Part shown: piece by piece, positions 34,487 through 46,499 of the stretch
Layout: the number at the start of each line of letters is the position of its first letter
Position numbering within the stretch: the first letter of the stretch is position 1
Source: Takakia lepidozioides
Lineage: Eukaryota; Streptophyta; Takakiopsida; Takakiales; Takakiaceae
Direction of reading: 5' to 3'
Assembly: GCA_030704615.1 (NCBI GenBank)
Contig: CM060731.1
Location: 15,438,001 to 15,502,000, forward strand
Length of the DNA stretch: 64,000 bases
Made by a program: the position numbers and the translations under genes
Notes under the pieces: generated by a model
The model's database searches: none
Seen by the model: the letters and a program-made list of their open reading frames with translations, nothing else
Told to the model about the DNA's origin: nothing

Positions 34487-36868
34487 TTTGAAGATGGGCA
34501 ATAATGGCGACTTGTATTTAATAATGGCGACTTGTATTTTATGTTTGAGGAGCAATGACACACACATTCTACCCCTGAAGCACAGTCATTTTCTGTGAAG
34601 TCTCTTCTTGGGAAACTCCCATCCCCAAGTTTCTCTGCAGTAGGTACCTTGATTCATCGAGATTAAATGTCAAAATATCTGTATAGTGGACAATCTGTAC
34701 TGTATAGTATGTACATCTAGCCATCTCTCCAGTGTTAACATGGGAAAGAGTTTTTGACAAGCCTGAGGAATCAGGCAAGTTAGATATATACTTCGAGAAC
34801 TGTTCAGAACATTCTGAAGTTGAGGCAGCACTCCAGTGTCTAACTCATGAGGCCCAAAAATTGGTGCTCTTTCTGCAATGTGCTACCTTCGGACTCGCTT
34901 CTGAGTGTCATGAGCATCACAGCACTACTGCATGTTTGGCATCCACACCACCAATTTACTGGCGGTTTCTTCACTGCACGATACCAGGGGTTGCTGCCAT
35001 TCCCCCCTCCCCTCCCCTCTCAACTATATGACTTCTGTTGCATATTCTGGCCACTCTGCCTCGCCTTCTATGAACCTATATCACTCTCTCTCTCTTTCAG
35101 CTTGCAGATCGCCACCAGTGCACCTCCTTGATGCCACATTCTTTCCTCCCCTCCAATTCACACCTACTTCAGCCCAGCAATCAGTCCTTCTTGTCTTCTT
35201 TTACTTTGTGTCTTACTTGGTGTCTATACGCAATCTAGAAATCTGCTCAACCTGGAACTTGGATGCCACAAGATGATTGTTTTTGACTCCTCACTCTTCA
35301 GTCAAAGAAGGGCTCTACAGAACTTGGACCATTCTAGCTAGTCTACTTATCCACTAATGGCAACCTAAGAAGAGAGGGAAGTGACGAGCCGGTACAAGAC
35401 CTTGATGCAGCCTGGCTGGAATGTGCCGTTGCAAAACCAAACACCAAAACCTCTTTTATGATCATGGATCCCTGGACTAACGCAATAATGGCTAACTCAA
35501 CCCTGGTAGAAAAATTTGAACAACTACATTGCGTTTCATCTCAGTCTGCTCAATAAGCTCCCAAATCAAAGAACAAAATGCCATCACAGTACCGGCTAAT
35601 CACTTCCATCTCTTCTCAGGTTGCCAATTGTCGACTAGCTGTAACGGCTTATCGACTCTGAAATTCAGGATAAGATGGGTAGCAAGAGACAGATGGAATG
35701 CAACGATAGCTTACCAAAGACTGTCCAAACAAGGCAAATTCGTCTTCAAATTTTCGCTTTTCTTCTTGAGCCCTAAGTTGGGCCTTGAGCAACAAATACT
35801 TGCAGTGAATCATGCAAAAACTTAACACATCCTTGAAGGGACTGGCAATTCTTCAATGAGTCTCAACTCCAATGCTGTACTTGCCATGCCAAGCTCCACA
35901 GCCTATCAGACAAGATAAGCCAAACTTGTTCAGATGCCACTTCCACAATTTCAAATAAAATGAAAGATGCCCAAGTGGCGATTGAGTCCACCCCTCACCC
36001 TTATCTAAAGCCCCATGACACAAACATGAAGCTCAGTCTCAGCTACATGACCAAATATTCCCTCATTACTTAGTACGAAGCAAAGAATTCTCAAGAAACA
36101 TCTCTTTGCAAATAATTAACCCATGCTTGCCCCCTGCAAACATCAAGTAAAACTGAGCCTATGCATAAGGACCCTCACATGACCAGGTAGCCTGCACTCT
36201 TCTCCAATGCGATCTCCAATGTGACCTTCAACTCCAATGATCTGGAACTTTTGTTCTCTTTTTTATGTGAGAGGTCTTTGAACAAACTTGGGGCTGTATT
36301 TCCGACGTCCTCGAGCAATATCAGTGGGCTGTTGCAGGATTCACCAAGCGTCAGCATGACAAATGCCATGCCGAACCATGTGATCTGTATTGAGGACAAC
36401 ATTGATTCATGAATGCATGGGAATCTACCAAAATGGTGAGACGTGAGGATCAACAGTACTCTTCCTCTAAGATTCAGGTTTCGCCGGACCGGGAGGATGC
36501 ATGAAGACCAAATTCGTGTGGTCCAAGATTCCTTTTTCCGATTCTCACTATTGCTCCACTATTGCCTCACTATTGACATGGTGAAAATAGTTCAGGGGCT
36601 CTAACCAATGGATCTCGGAGAGAAGAATAAATCCGTGGGTCCCGTAAAGCAAGCTACACCAAAGCTTTCTCAAACTCCCATTCTGTTGGGTCATGGTACC
36701 CAAAATTCCGCTTCTACAGCTTACAAAAAGGATGCTGCAACAACATGAAGTGGGTGTACTTGGACTTGAAGTGGGTGTACTTGTAGCATCCTTTCGTAAG
36801 CTGTAGAAGCGGAATGCAAGTGGTACTTGGGCCAATGGAGGACAGAGGGAGGACGTGCTTTTTCGATA
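34487..36868. other. Mostly non-genic stretch with possible minus-strand exons
   Basis: On the minus strand 35801-35715 encodes KYLLLKAQLRAQEEKRKFED plus EFALFGQSL before a good donor (GTAAGC). A second frame at 36346-36178 reads TAPSLFKDLSHKKE and LEIALEKSAGYLV. They could be two exons of a coiled-coil-rich gene, but I could not join them in phase or name a family. The rest shows nothing. Confidence 0.3.
36705..36815. repeat. Foldback hairpin with 33-34-bp arms
   Basis: The left arm 36705-36738 (ATTCCGCTTCTACAGCTTAC, then AAAAAGGATGCTGC) is matched by the reverse complement of 36783-36815, with one length difference and two substitutions. The 44-base loop contains GAAGTGGGTGTACTTG twice. 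It could be a small MITE, an inverted duplication or a transcribed hairpin. Confidence 0.9.
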
Positions 36869-36997
36869 CACAAACGTGATGTGGTCAGTGGGCTTCACCC
36901 CTTCCCCCATCATTCGATCATAGGTCTCCAAAGCCTCCATACCATGTCCCTGTTGTGCATACCCTGCAAGCATCGCGTTCCATGACACCACAAAATG
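36869..36997 (-). pseudogene. Pentatricopeptide repeat (PPR) protein fragment
   Basis: One and a bit PLS-type PPR motifs: FVVSWNAMLAGYAQQGHGME, then ALETYDRMMGEGVKPTDHITF. Neighbouring sequence in all frames shows no further intact PPR array, and the flank toward 36815 is the foldback hairpin. PPR proteins normally bind organellar RNA. This piece is too short to act and looks like a relic. Confidence 0.75.
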
Positions 36998-37177
36998 TTC
37001 AGCCATAGTCGTGAGGCAGCTCGGTGACAATGTAAATATCATGGGCCAGTGAATGTGTGAAATGTTCCACATCAAATATGTCTGCAAAAGAGCTGCACCA
37101 CCATCAGTCACTTTCTCTCTATCATTTATACGACCGTCTTCATTTCGCTCTGAAGAGCGGGGTTGCACTAGAGTGAA

Positions 37178-37519
37178 ATGTTTCCACCAGCAAACAAGGA
37201 CCATCCACAGACATGGGGACATTCTGTTCAGTCCCCAGACGAAGGTGATGACTCGCTTTGTGTCGAAAAGAAAACAATGAGTGCTTTGGAGAATGTCGAG
37301 TTATATGAAGAGGGCGATGAGCTGGACGTGGAAATCGAAATTATGAACTCTTTGGAAAATTTACCTGACGTGCCGAATGCACATGAACCTCCGACAAATG
37401 GAGGCGTGGTCCCAGATGTGCAGTTGAATCAAATCAAAGCGTCGTCCAAAGAGCTACAAAGAAGCCAAAATTATCCAACCGGGGTGAATATGTACCCCAA
37501 ACGCCCGAGCCACGCTTAA
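37178..37519 (+). other. Acidic 113-codon open frame, not recognised
   Basis: The second ATG at 37277 would give MSALENVELYEEGDELDVEI, acidic and low in hydrophobics. No domain is recognised and no splice partner was found. The presence of a real gene is uncertain. Confidence 0.2.
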
Positions 37520-37551
37520 GCGACTGTCCGAATACAAGTGGCAGCGTGCAT

Positions 37552-37680
37552 TGGGCCCACATGGGCATTGCATGCCCCTTGAAAGTGGCTATAGCATGCG
37601 GGCCCACATAGCTACCGTATGCCCTGTGAAAATGGCAGGTGCATGTGGGGCCCACATGGAATTCATGCCAAGGAATGCTA
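37552..37680. repeat. Three-copy minisatellite, about 47-bp unit
   Basis: Units starting near 37554, 37600 and 37648 share GGGCCCACAT, ATGCCC.TGAAA.TGGC and GCATG. The third unit is partial. Confidence 0.75.
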
Positions 37681-37769
37681 GGGAAGGTTCTAGATCGGAG
37701 GTGACTTTGGCAAGGTATAGCCCAAAGTGGGAGCTCAGGCAAGGACCAAAGGGTGCAGGAGGATGAGGG

Positions 37770-39610
37770 TCCAGTAGGGTGGGTGATTTCAAAGGTGCGG
37801 GAGTGGGCCCAGGTCTACGTGCAGACAAGGAGATGGAAGGATTTTGGAAGACGGTGGTTTACTTGGGGTGGAAGGGTTGCTTGGTACTGTGCTGATCAGC
37901 ACGACATGACTTGAGGGATGTACTGTAAATAAGTGGCGTACTAGTTACTACTCATCCATGGGTGAGGTCTGTAGTCCCCTTGCTTAAGACACATGCGCTG
38001 TAAAGACTGTTGATATAACAACGAACCGACGAGGTTTTATGCCGACTTGTATTATTATTATGTCATGCTCTCCGTATTGAAGGCTAAATTTTCTGCTTGA
38101 AATTACATCTCCAACTGGGTGAAATGGTAGGGGACTCAAAACGTCCAATATTGGCCCGCGATGTGATTTGTAGGCCAGTGCATTCACATAGAAAATCTTT
38201 AGATCTGACCCACTTAACACAGCTGTACGGTTTCGAACTATCCAGCCCCAGACGGGAAAAGAGGTACGTGTAGGAGAGGAGGTATCCAACAACAGAAACA
38301 GGAATCAAGATGATAGATGAAAGTGAGGTCAGAAGGAGAGATGAACGGGACCAGCGTCCGGGAAATAATTTCAGTTGAACCAGCCAATGGCCCCTCATTC
38401 TGAGAACCAACCGGCTAAGTGGGTTGGGGAGTCGGTTGCTTCCCCTTAATGGTAACTGCAATAGTCAATTTCCTATGTGAACATACTCGGTAAATTTCCG
38501 AAGGTTTCAATTTTCACTCGGAAATCCTCGGAATCAGTCGGCTAGCATGTAACTAGCTGCCGGTTCTCCCCGTTGGTTGACGGGGACTCGGTGTGGAGTA
38601 CCAATGTAGAGGAAGCAGGTGAGTGGGACGAAAGTAGCTCTGAGGGAAAGAGGAGAGGAGAGCATCCATTTGTCAGATGGGGCGGGGGAGAACTCAGCCA
38701 GTGGCTAAGTCCCGTCCCGTCCCGTCCCCCCACCCCCAACTGGAACATGTGGAGCTCCCACTACCGGTCTTTTTCCTCTTCTCTCCTATGGTCCCTCGGT
38801 AGTATTACCAAAAACGCTAAACCTATAGCAGTAGCGGCCGCATATGGTTTTTCTTTGAGAAACCCTTGGTGAGATAGCTTAAATCAAAACTTTTCACCCC
38901 AAGTCTTGATAATTTGGGATTTTTCAGTTTAGCCCTTGTAAGAATAATTTCAGTACTGTAGAGGCAGCTCTATTTTGACGGACCCCTGCCGGAATCATAA
39001 AATACATGCAGGTCGCCAGGTTCGGCAGGCTTAATGACAATATTAATTATTTCGTTCAGGCTTCATCCAATTTTTCAAGAATTCCATACATGGGTATTTT
39101 TCATTAAATTAGGTGGGCCATGTCAAGATTCACTTAGAGTTGACATTCTTTGTGTCAAGTCATATTTATGGTTAGCCATAACTCTCTGGCAAGCCATAGT
39201 CATAGTTAGTGGTAAACATTTTTAATAAGTCTCAAACATTGTTTTTTTCTTTTCTTTTCCAAACTTAACGTTTAAGAATTAGCATATTGCTACCTTTGGT
39301 TTTCAAAGTTCATCTTTTTAAATGCAAATTATTCCCATATTTCGTCTACTCCCAAGGCAGAATTTTAAAATATTCATTCTCTCTTAAAGTGAATTAATTA
39401 AAAACGAAATAGAGCGACCTCTATGGTGGTCAAAGTTTCACCAAGCGAAATTTTCCATGGCTGAGGATGTTAAAGGTGACCTGAAGTCGAGACTCACAGC
39501 CCACTCTTCCGCCTATTATGGAATCTATGTTTATCGTGTATGGGGGTTACTTGCTCTTTATGTGATGTGATTAGTGCACATCTAAACAACTGAAAATAGT
39601 TTTGCAGGTT
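37770..39610. other. Intergenic stretch without recognised genes
   Basis: Short open frames on both strands lack motifs or splice context. A GTCCC tandem tract lies near 38708-38730. AT-rich from 38880 onward. Confidence 0.45.
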
Positions 39611-40880
39611 CTTTTTTTTTCAAGGCCTATGGAAGGGCCGGAATTTATATTAATAAATATGAGGAAAAAATAACCTCGGATTACAAGCCATGGAGGCTGA
39701 GGAAAGGGGACACCGCCCAGTGACCACAAAAACTAAGAAGGGCTATGGCACCTTAAGGAGGAAGGTCCATAGCAGGGGGAAATGTCAGAGTGCTAGACTA
39801 CATCGTTTCTACGCCTAGAAGAGTCAAACGAAAGTTGAGCCTTTGATTTTCCTTTTCGAGCGGTGCGCTTGTGACGCCGATTAACATCTGGCTCCTCAGT
39901 CCTCCGGGCGCTAACCGAACTGCCAACATGTCGGGAGGCCGTCGTGCCAAACAACCTTTGATTCAGAGGTTCGAGTGCAGAGACGCCCTCCTTTTCCCCC
40001 TTGTGTTATCAAAGCGAGGGAGTAGCTTCCTTCTCCGTCTTTCCGAGCATCTAGCAAAAGTTGCACCCAACACCCGCCGGGCTTTCCTTGCTTCAGACAT
40101 TACGTCTGAGTGAACTCTGAACAGCACCGCTTTTGCACAAGGCAGCACCCCCCCATACATAAGAGAAAATCTACCTTTCCAGATGTTCCACAAAGTGTGA
40201 CCCCGAAGGGCTGCCCAGACAGGGCACATGTCCCACAGCACACCCCCATGCAAGTTAAGCAAACAGATGGAGATATTCAGAGACAGATCCCTTCGCCAGA
40301 AAGCATAGAATTTGGAAACAGCTTTCCAAATGAATGATGCAAAGGGACATTCCACTAAGCAATGCTCAACAGATTCAATGCTGCCAAGGTGAGAGACTGA
40401 GTTTGGAGGCCGTCTTTTCTCCGAACGTCACCCCAGATGGCCTTCCAGTTGCTTGGGAGGGAGGGGAGATGACTCCAATTTGCAATCCATTTGGCGGTGA
40501 ATGCAATTGGAGGAGGCTGTACCCTAACTTAACAGTGTAACCAAAGAACGGGTGATGATCCTTTGACATCCAATTCCACTCTGCAGGATCGAACTGCAAA
40601 ATTTGCAGTGGTGCAGTTAAGAACCAGGTAAAGGTGTCCCCTTAATGAGCTACATTGACAGGCGGAATTGGACTGCATTTACCAGATTCACGACAAAGAC
40701 CTAGATGGCAACCAGGTGCTCTTCCACAGCCAGCGAAGCACGAGGGTTGAGGAGAATACCATCGTGGCCTACCGAGAAACGCCAACCAAGGACCTGCTGC
40801 ATTGAACGAGAAGTGGCATAAAAGGCAAATTGACTGGATTCCTCAGGACCACCACCGCCCAGCCAGGCTGGTAGCTGCCT
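39611..40880 (-). mobile_element. L1-like LINE 3' remnant with poly(A)
   Basis: Read on the minus strand it runs LQILQFDPAEWNWMSKD, then CPFASFIWKAVSKFYAFWRR, WAALRGHTLWNIWK, VMSEARKARRVLGATFARC, a 3' UTR ending ...TTTATTAATATAAATTCCGG and a terminal run of A (39611-39619 on the plus strand as T). The same protein blocks occur in the LINE at 51196-55690 (LLQFDPGEWFWMNKK; CPFAAAVW; WESLRGISLWYIWK; MSEARKAWCSLVSA). It is 5'-truncated and frameshifted. Confidence 0.85.
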
Positions 40881-41977
40881 GGGACAGGTTTGTGAGTGTC
40901 ACATTTTTTCACTATGAAATTAACTGAGGAATATGCAAAATATGCCTACTTTATGGGTTATCTGGGAATTTACCCAACCTCCTTTTCATCTTCTACCATC
41001 CAGTGCATGATGAACGCATGGCAAGTTCCTTGCAAAGAGGTCTTGCAAGTATGCGGAACTCGAGGTTCTAAGTTTTCCAAAGCTGAGAAAACCAAAACCA
41101 AAATAACCACAATGCATTGATATTCCCCACTAAATACCTGCTACCTGTCAGTTCAGCCTTGTGGAAGACTGCTGGGTGCTGATGGCGGTGCTGAACAAAC
41201 AGACCATGTTTTATCACCTCTTCTCTTTGAAACTTTGAGATGCCAAGTTTAATTCTGCCATTGTGCTCTATTGACACCACACTCATATTGTCTTATGACG
41301 TACAACTTCCAATCTACCACAAAGCTTTGCAGCTCTGCGTGCCTGCATCAAGATTGGGAACTTTAAATTGTGATCTATTTCCACTGACCAAAGGACCCCC
41401 AAGCTCAAACTTCCCTACAATGGCAGCTAGATGATGGACAAGGTAGGGGGAGAAATCAATTGCATTCATCAATCGTAGAGGACGCACTGCCTTAGGACAT
41501 CCTTTCATTGACACAGGCATCCACAAATCAACCTGATGACCTAAAAATGTGCGTTTCATATAATTGTCCTGAAAACTTTTCCACGTCAAGGCACCCGAGG
41601 CCATCAAGCTCCCAGGAAACAATAACTAAGCCAATTGCAAACCTTGAGGAAAAGATCAAGGTTGACCGACAATCATTCCACCTGAATGTGGACTGTTTGA
41701 AACCAAAGAGAGCCATGTGAATAATGAAGAACAGAATTCAAGACCTCACTTGTATTAATGAGACAAAACAGCTGGATTATCTCATAATCTGCCAGCACAT
41801 GTTCAGGTGGTACCACCATCCCGCTTCGCTTTAGTAGAGAAGCTCTCCAGTGTAAGCTAAAGCTAAAGCTTGATCTTCTGCTTGCAAAATCAACAATGCT
41901 ACAACAATTGTAGACTTAATGAGCTACAAACTTGCCAGACCAACGAAAAAATATGGTTGGAACAGACCGTCAAGACA
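40881..41977. other. Intergenic, with dispersed repeat at 41130-41390
   Basis: The part at 41130-41390 resembles 6225-6450 in the methyltransferase intron (GAGATGCC.A, GACACCACACTCA, CACAAAGCTTTGC-like, AATTGTGATC.ATTTCCA). Otherwise nothing is recognised. Confidence 0.6.
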
Positions 41978-44913
41978 CTACGATATCTGCATAGCCTCAG
42001 AATGGTAGCTCTCCAAGTCAGCATCCAAGTCTTCAGCACTCTTCTCTACAGCAGGGGCTCCCCGGCCACGACCGCTACCCCGACCTCTTCCACGCCCTCG
42101 GTAGCTGTTGACGCCACGCCTGCCTCCAACAAAACCGCGCCCGCGGTTTGCATTACTGCAGACATTTCAAATCTGTAAATTCTACAGTCTCTCCTATCTC
42201 CAGTTACAAAGACTAGAATGCATGTTTGCACTAGAGAGGAGCACCTTTAGAAGACTTGTCATAAAAGCATCACTAACATATTCCAGTGCTGACCCAACAA
42301 AGCCAAAGGATGGCTCACCCAGCGTTGACACCCATTAGCCAATGGCAGGCGTATGCAAACTCAACCAAATTAGAAACCCAAGACACAATAAGGATCAAAT
42401 CCCCCCCCCCTCCTTCAATTGGACAAAAGTTTTCCGTAGTTATCACCCTGATCCTGGAATGGCTCTCAAAAAGCATTCAGAGCCTTGCAATGAAAAGTTT
42501 GAACCTGACTGGGATTCATCTTTCCATCCCAGCATTTCCTGGCCCACAAGAAACTTATAGACTCCTTCAAGTACCTTAACACTTCACTGGGAAACAGATG
42601 CTTAACATGAAACTAATGCCATGTTGGTATCACCTTATTAAATTGTAATTACATAAACTCTTAAAAGGAAGGGGGGCCCCATGGCGACAAGCACCACTTA
42701 ACACAGCTCTGCATACATCCTATGGCAGCAGAAAGCAAAAAAGACTTCAATTCTCCACGGGAATCAAAGCACAAAACAGGAACATACCCTAGCATAAGCG
42801 GGCGCCCTCGGCCAGGATTGGGGAGTGTTCCGTTGGTAACTCGGACCACCCCAGTGTCTAGCGGAAGAGGAGAACTCAGATTGGTTCCAATCAGTTCTAT
42901 TTTCATGGCCTTCCCATCCAACTGCACATTGTTGTACCGCTTCAGTGCCGCAACAGCATCAGGTTTCCTGGAAAATACCACCTCGGCTGTGCCCTGTTTC
43001 TCCACAAGAGCACAAGTGAGAAATTCAATACTTCGACAACCTGATTATGTGGTATAACTGTTTCATAATATGACAGAACATGACACCCTACCAAATAGCT
43101 GTGATGACAAAGGGGGCTAAAATGTTTGCACACATTTCCGAGGAGTTCTAAAGCCTTGAATGGGGCTTCACAGGGATGGAACGACATGAAAGAGCCTGTT
43201 AACTTCCTGAGAAAGCTGATTGAGAGATAGCATGGCTCTCAACACCTACATACATTTCAGATGCCACCAAATCACTAATGTTGGTCTTGAGCACTGTAGG
43301 AGAGCCGACACACACATAACACCAGAAACCTTAGCTCCAAGGCAACTTGCAGGCCATGTAGAAGATGCAGACTTCAGAATGTAAACATCAAATTGGAACA
43401 AAAACACCATGAAACTTTCCACCCTCACCTTTGAGCGGCCACTTCGATCATAGTGGATGGAACAGCGCTTGAGATCCCCCACTTCCGCAAAGAGCTCCTG
43501 CGCCAAAACAGCCCCACCTTTGTCAGGCTACAGACAATTCAGCCCTCCCCTCCACGAAAATCTCAAAAGACAATCTGCCACTGAGATTTTGTGACATGCC
43601 AAGGGTAAACTTCTTTAAATATTAGACACAAGAGCTTGAATTTCAATGAGTACCATAAATATTCAGCTGTAGAGAAAGGCACCCTGGTTCACTGACTTAA
43701 GACACTGCCTACCAGTGACAAAACCAAAAGATCACTGGGAGTGCAAAGTGCTTTGGGGCGAATCTACATTATGATCACCTGCTAAACTACACGTGCTTTA
43801 GTAGGACTGGAGTGACAGGATGCTATGCAGGATAACTAGCAAAACAAACGAGTGGACACACCTCTCTACTAGGAGCAAGCACAAGAGAAATACTACATGA
43901 AGGCTGTAGGAAACGACGAACTAGCTTCATAAGCCACAACTGACCTTTATATCATCATTAGATACTCCATAGTCGAGATTAGAAATGTAAAGCTTAGTCC
44001 CTGTCTCAATCCCCACAGGTCTCAGAGGGGCCGGGGCAGCACCCATGGCACCGTCATACATATCATGCTGCCATGCAGCATCGGCAGCCTGGCGAATGGA
44101 CTGTTTCGAGCACCACCCATGGGACGATCAGCAAAGAGTCTCTCACACATTCACTGACTCATACAATCACAAACACACAATCACGCGGGTGCAGCACATA
44201 GAGCAAGGGTACTAGTGATGCTGATGCAGAAGAGTAGAGCCACATCCTGGGAACTATAGATATGGATACCTCCTCCCAGGATATGTGCGTCACAGCAGAG
44301 ATGATCAACCATAGGTATGTATGTGTAAGCGCTGACTGAAATCATCAAAGATGGCCCCCAGCAGTGCAGCCGAAGATGAACTACAAGAGAGCGTCAAACA
44401 CAAGAGCCGGCAGGCGAAGCACAGCACGTCCATAGGTCTCCCATAGATTGCTCTCTTCACTTTGCATCCACAAAAAACAACCCCTGCTCCCTTGTGCACC
44501 GACGTCTTCAAGAGTAGGCCCGCACCATTCCACATATCAACGCAAAGGCTTAAAAAAACGAAGGGACTCTCTGAGGATCTGTTCCTGAAAGATAGCTATT
44601 TCCCTGTGTCTAAATTTCTTTCAATCGAATGGATGGATGCTATACACGCTGTCTGGCATAAGCCAAGAAGAATTAATAGATGGAGGGATGCCGCTTGCTT
44701 GCTTGCCTTGGCTGTCGCGTAAGGATTAGCGCGAGCAATAGCCCGATTCATTTGTCTTCGGGCTGGCCCTGCTGCCTTGTTTCCACCGTAGCCACCAGGG
44801 TTGGTGCCCCCTCTGCGAGGGCCACTGCCCCTGCCGCCTCTCCCTCCACCTCGTCCGACCTGCTTGTTGTTCTTGATCAGATCGTCGAGTGACATATCCA
44901 GAGCACTGGTCAT
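41978..44913 (-). CDS. ALY: ALY/REF mRNA export adaptor (THO complex subunit 4), complete
   Basis: ALY/THO4 is the nuclear adaptor that couples splicing and the TREX complex to mRNA export. Exons 5' to 3': 44707-44913, 43945-44088, 43429-43497, 42788-42993, 41978-42155 (stop TAG); 267 residues, all in phase. The N-terminus is the conserved motif MTSALDMSLDDLIKNNK, followed by an RGG region. The RRM follows (GTKLYISNLDYGVSNDDIKE, LFAEVGDLKRCSIHYDRSGR, GTAEVVFSRKPDAVAALKRY, NNVQLDGKAMKIELIGTN). The C-terminus has an RG-rich stretch and the conserved motif DLDADLESYHSEAMQIS. Intron 1 needs a GC donor (CCAAG|GCAAGC at 44706-44705) to hold phase; the other introns are GT-AG. The start at 44913 is the family start. 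Short residues near the exon 1/2 join (NPYATAK|AADAAWQHDMYD) are the least certain part. Confidence 0.93.
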
Positions 44914-45828
44914 GATGCCTGTTCTATCCAACTAAGTTCCCCCCTCAAAACGCCGATGTTCCGGAGCAAAACGCAGTTGAATCCAAAGCAGGTGAAAACC
45001 CTAAAACAATGGAACTGTCAGAGAAAGGACAGGAGATGATTGTGAGCAGACGCTTGTGCCAAGAGTGCGAGGAAACCTCCAATAGATAGCGGCGAAGAAG
45101 CTAGCGAACCCCCCCTCAACAATCTGTGGGCGTATGTAAGAGCGGTAAAACACGAAAAGCGATAGCAGAGCCCCACCCTTTGAAGAGAAACTTCACAGAA
45201 AACAACTTGAACGTTCACAGACAATTCTTCTTTCGTGCCCAAGCGCCCGCAGGCGATGCGGACAGAGAGAGAAACTGATGGAAACACACCCAACGGCTAC
45301 AAATCCTTGCCAGTAAAAATCCCCATACAACGGCTTCCAGTTCCTCAAAGACACACCTTCTTGGTTGCTAGTATGACAGCGAAAGCAAACGCAGAGACAC
45401 ACAAGAGGCAAGACAAACACGCAGCGGTGGATGGCTATGGCGGCAGCACACAAGAGAACCGGTGCGCCCTCTCGCGCAAGAAGCAGTACGCCTTTGCACC
45501 GCTGCTGCCCCGTCTACCCATCCATCCATCCATCCATCCATCCATCGTGCCCCTCCTTTAGTAATGCTGTGGTGTATGATTTGTTCTCCCAGTTATATGG
45601 TCGCATTGTTTATAATTGGCAGCCAAGCGGGGGAAACTCTATTGAGGGGGTACCTACTTCCTAGTAGGCCGCACGTACTTGCTAGGCTTTTTTGTTAGCC
45701 CTTAAAGGCCCCCCCTCGTTGGGCAATTTCAGCCCCCAAAAAATAACTTCTGGCCAATTGACTGAGGCTACACACTACACACCTACCCTGTTACATCCAA
45801 CCATAAACATGTCAATAGTCGTAGCTCA
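44914..45828. other. ALY upstream region with (CATC)n tract
   Basis: Promoter and leader region of the minus-strand ALY gene. A (CATC)n microsatellite of about seven units is at 45518-45545. A 108-codon plus-strand frame at 45235-45561 runs through that tract and has no motif. Confidence 0.5.
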
Positions 45829-45975
45829 GTTGGATAGTGCACTGAGTGCCACCCTCATGATTCTGGGGTCAAATCCTGCTCCCCTGACTGGTGTGGTATG
45901 TTCTTCTCCCCCTTCCCTTGGGCGGTGTCCTATGGGGAAGCCTTCAGGGCGAGGTTTATTTTTTTTTGAAAAGGG
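45829..45975 (+). mobile_element. tRNA-like SINE candidate
   Basis: TAGCTCAGTTGGATAGTGCA matches a tRNA A box and D arm, and GGGGTCAAATCCTGC matches a B box 37 bases further. The acceptor stem does not close (GTCGTAG has no CTACGAC partner), so it is not a tRNA gene. A run of T follows at 45958-45967. This layout suits a tRNA-derived SINE. Confidence 0.5.
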
Positions 45976-45979
45976 AAAC

Positions 45980-46080
45980 ACCTGGGAGCGACGGCTCACA
46001 AATCAGGCCCCTTAGTGGCGAGGTTATTGTGAAAGAGGTTATTTTCTCCTCTCACTATTTGTGAGCTGTCCCTCCCAGGT
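45980..46080. repeat. Inverted repeat, 24-bp arms
   Basis: Arms 45980-46003 (ACCTGGGAGCGACGGCTCAC...) and 46057-46080 pair with about three mismatches across a 53-base spacer. T-rich runs flank both sides (45957-45967, 46089-46098). Confidence 0.85.
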
Positions 46081-46499
46081 CAGGTTTTCTTTTTTTTAAA
46101 GAAAATACATTTAAAAAAAGAAAAAATAAATGAAACTTACCAGATTGACCTTGCCTACCATGTACATCACTGAGCAAACTGTGGAGAAATTCACCCTAGG
46201 ACGTGCTTGGCCCATGGCATGCTTCTATAGGGTGATTCGTCCCAACCAGTATTATACTGGTATTGTGTCTCTTCCCGGGTATCAATAGTAGGTATCAACA
46301 GGTTCTTCGAGTCAGGTAGGTGGGAGGTTGAATACTCAGGGCATACCATGGATTACGATTTGGGACTCACATTTGGTAGATCAAGCTACATTTGGGACTG
46401 TGTGTATATGTCATGTCATGTCGTCATTGATTGGGAGACTGCAACTGCTACTGAGGATGTAGAGCATGAGGAGGATGCCACAACAGTCGATGAGGCTGG

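Noticed and set aside
36548-37222. Intact 224-residue PPR protein
   Set aside because: Only about 43 residues match PPR; the rest is unrelated, includes the foldback hairpin and has no repeat array.
45829-45910. Functional tRNA gene
   Set aside because: The acceptor stem cannot pair, and the 3' end runs into unrelated sequence.
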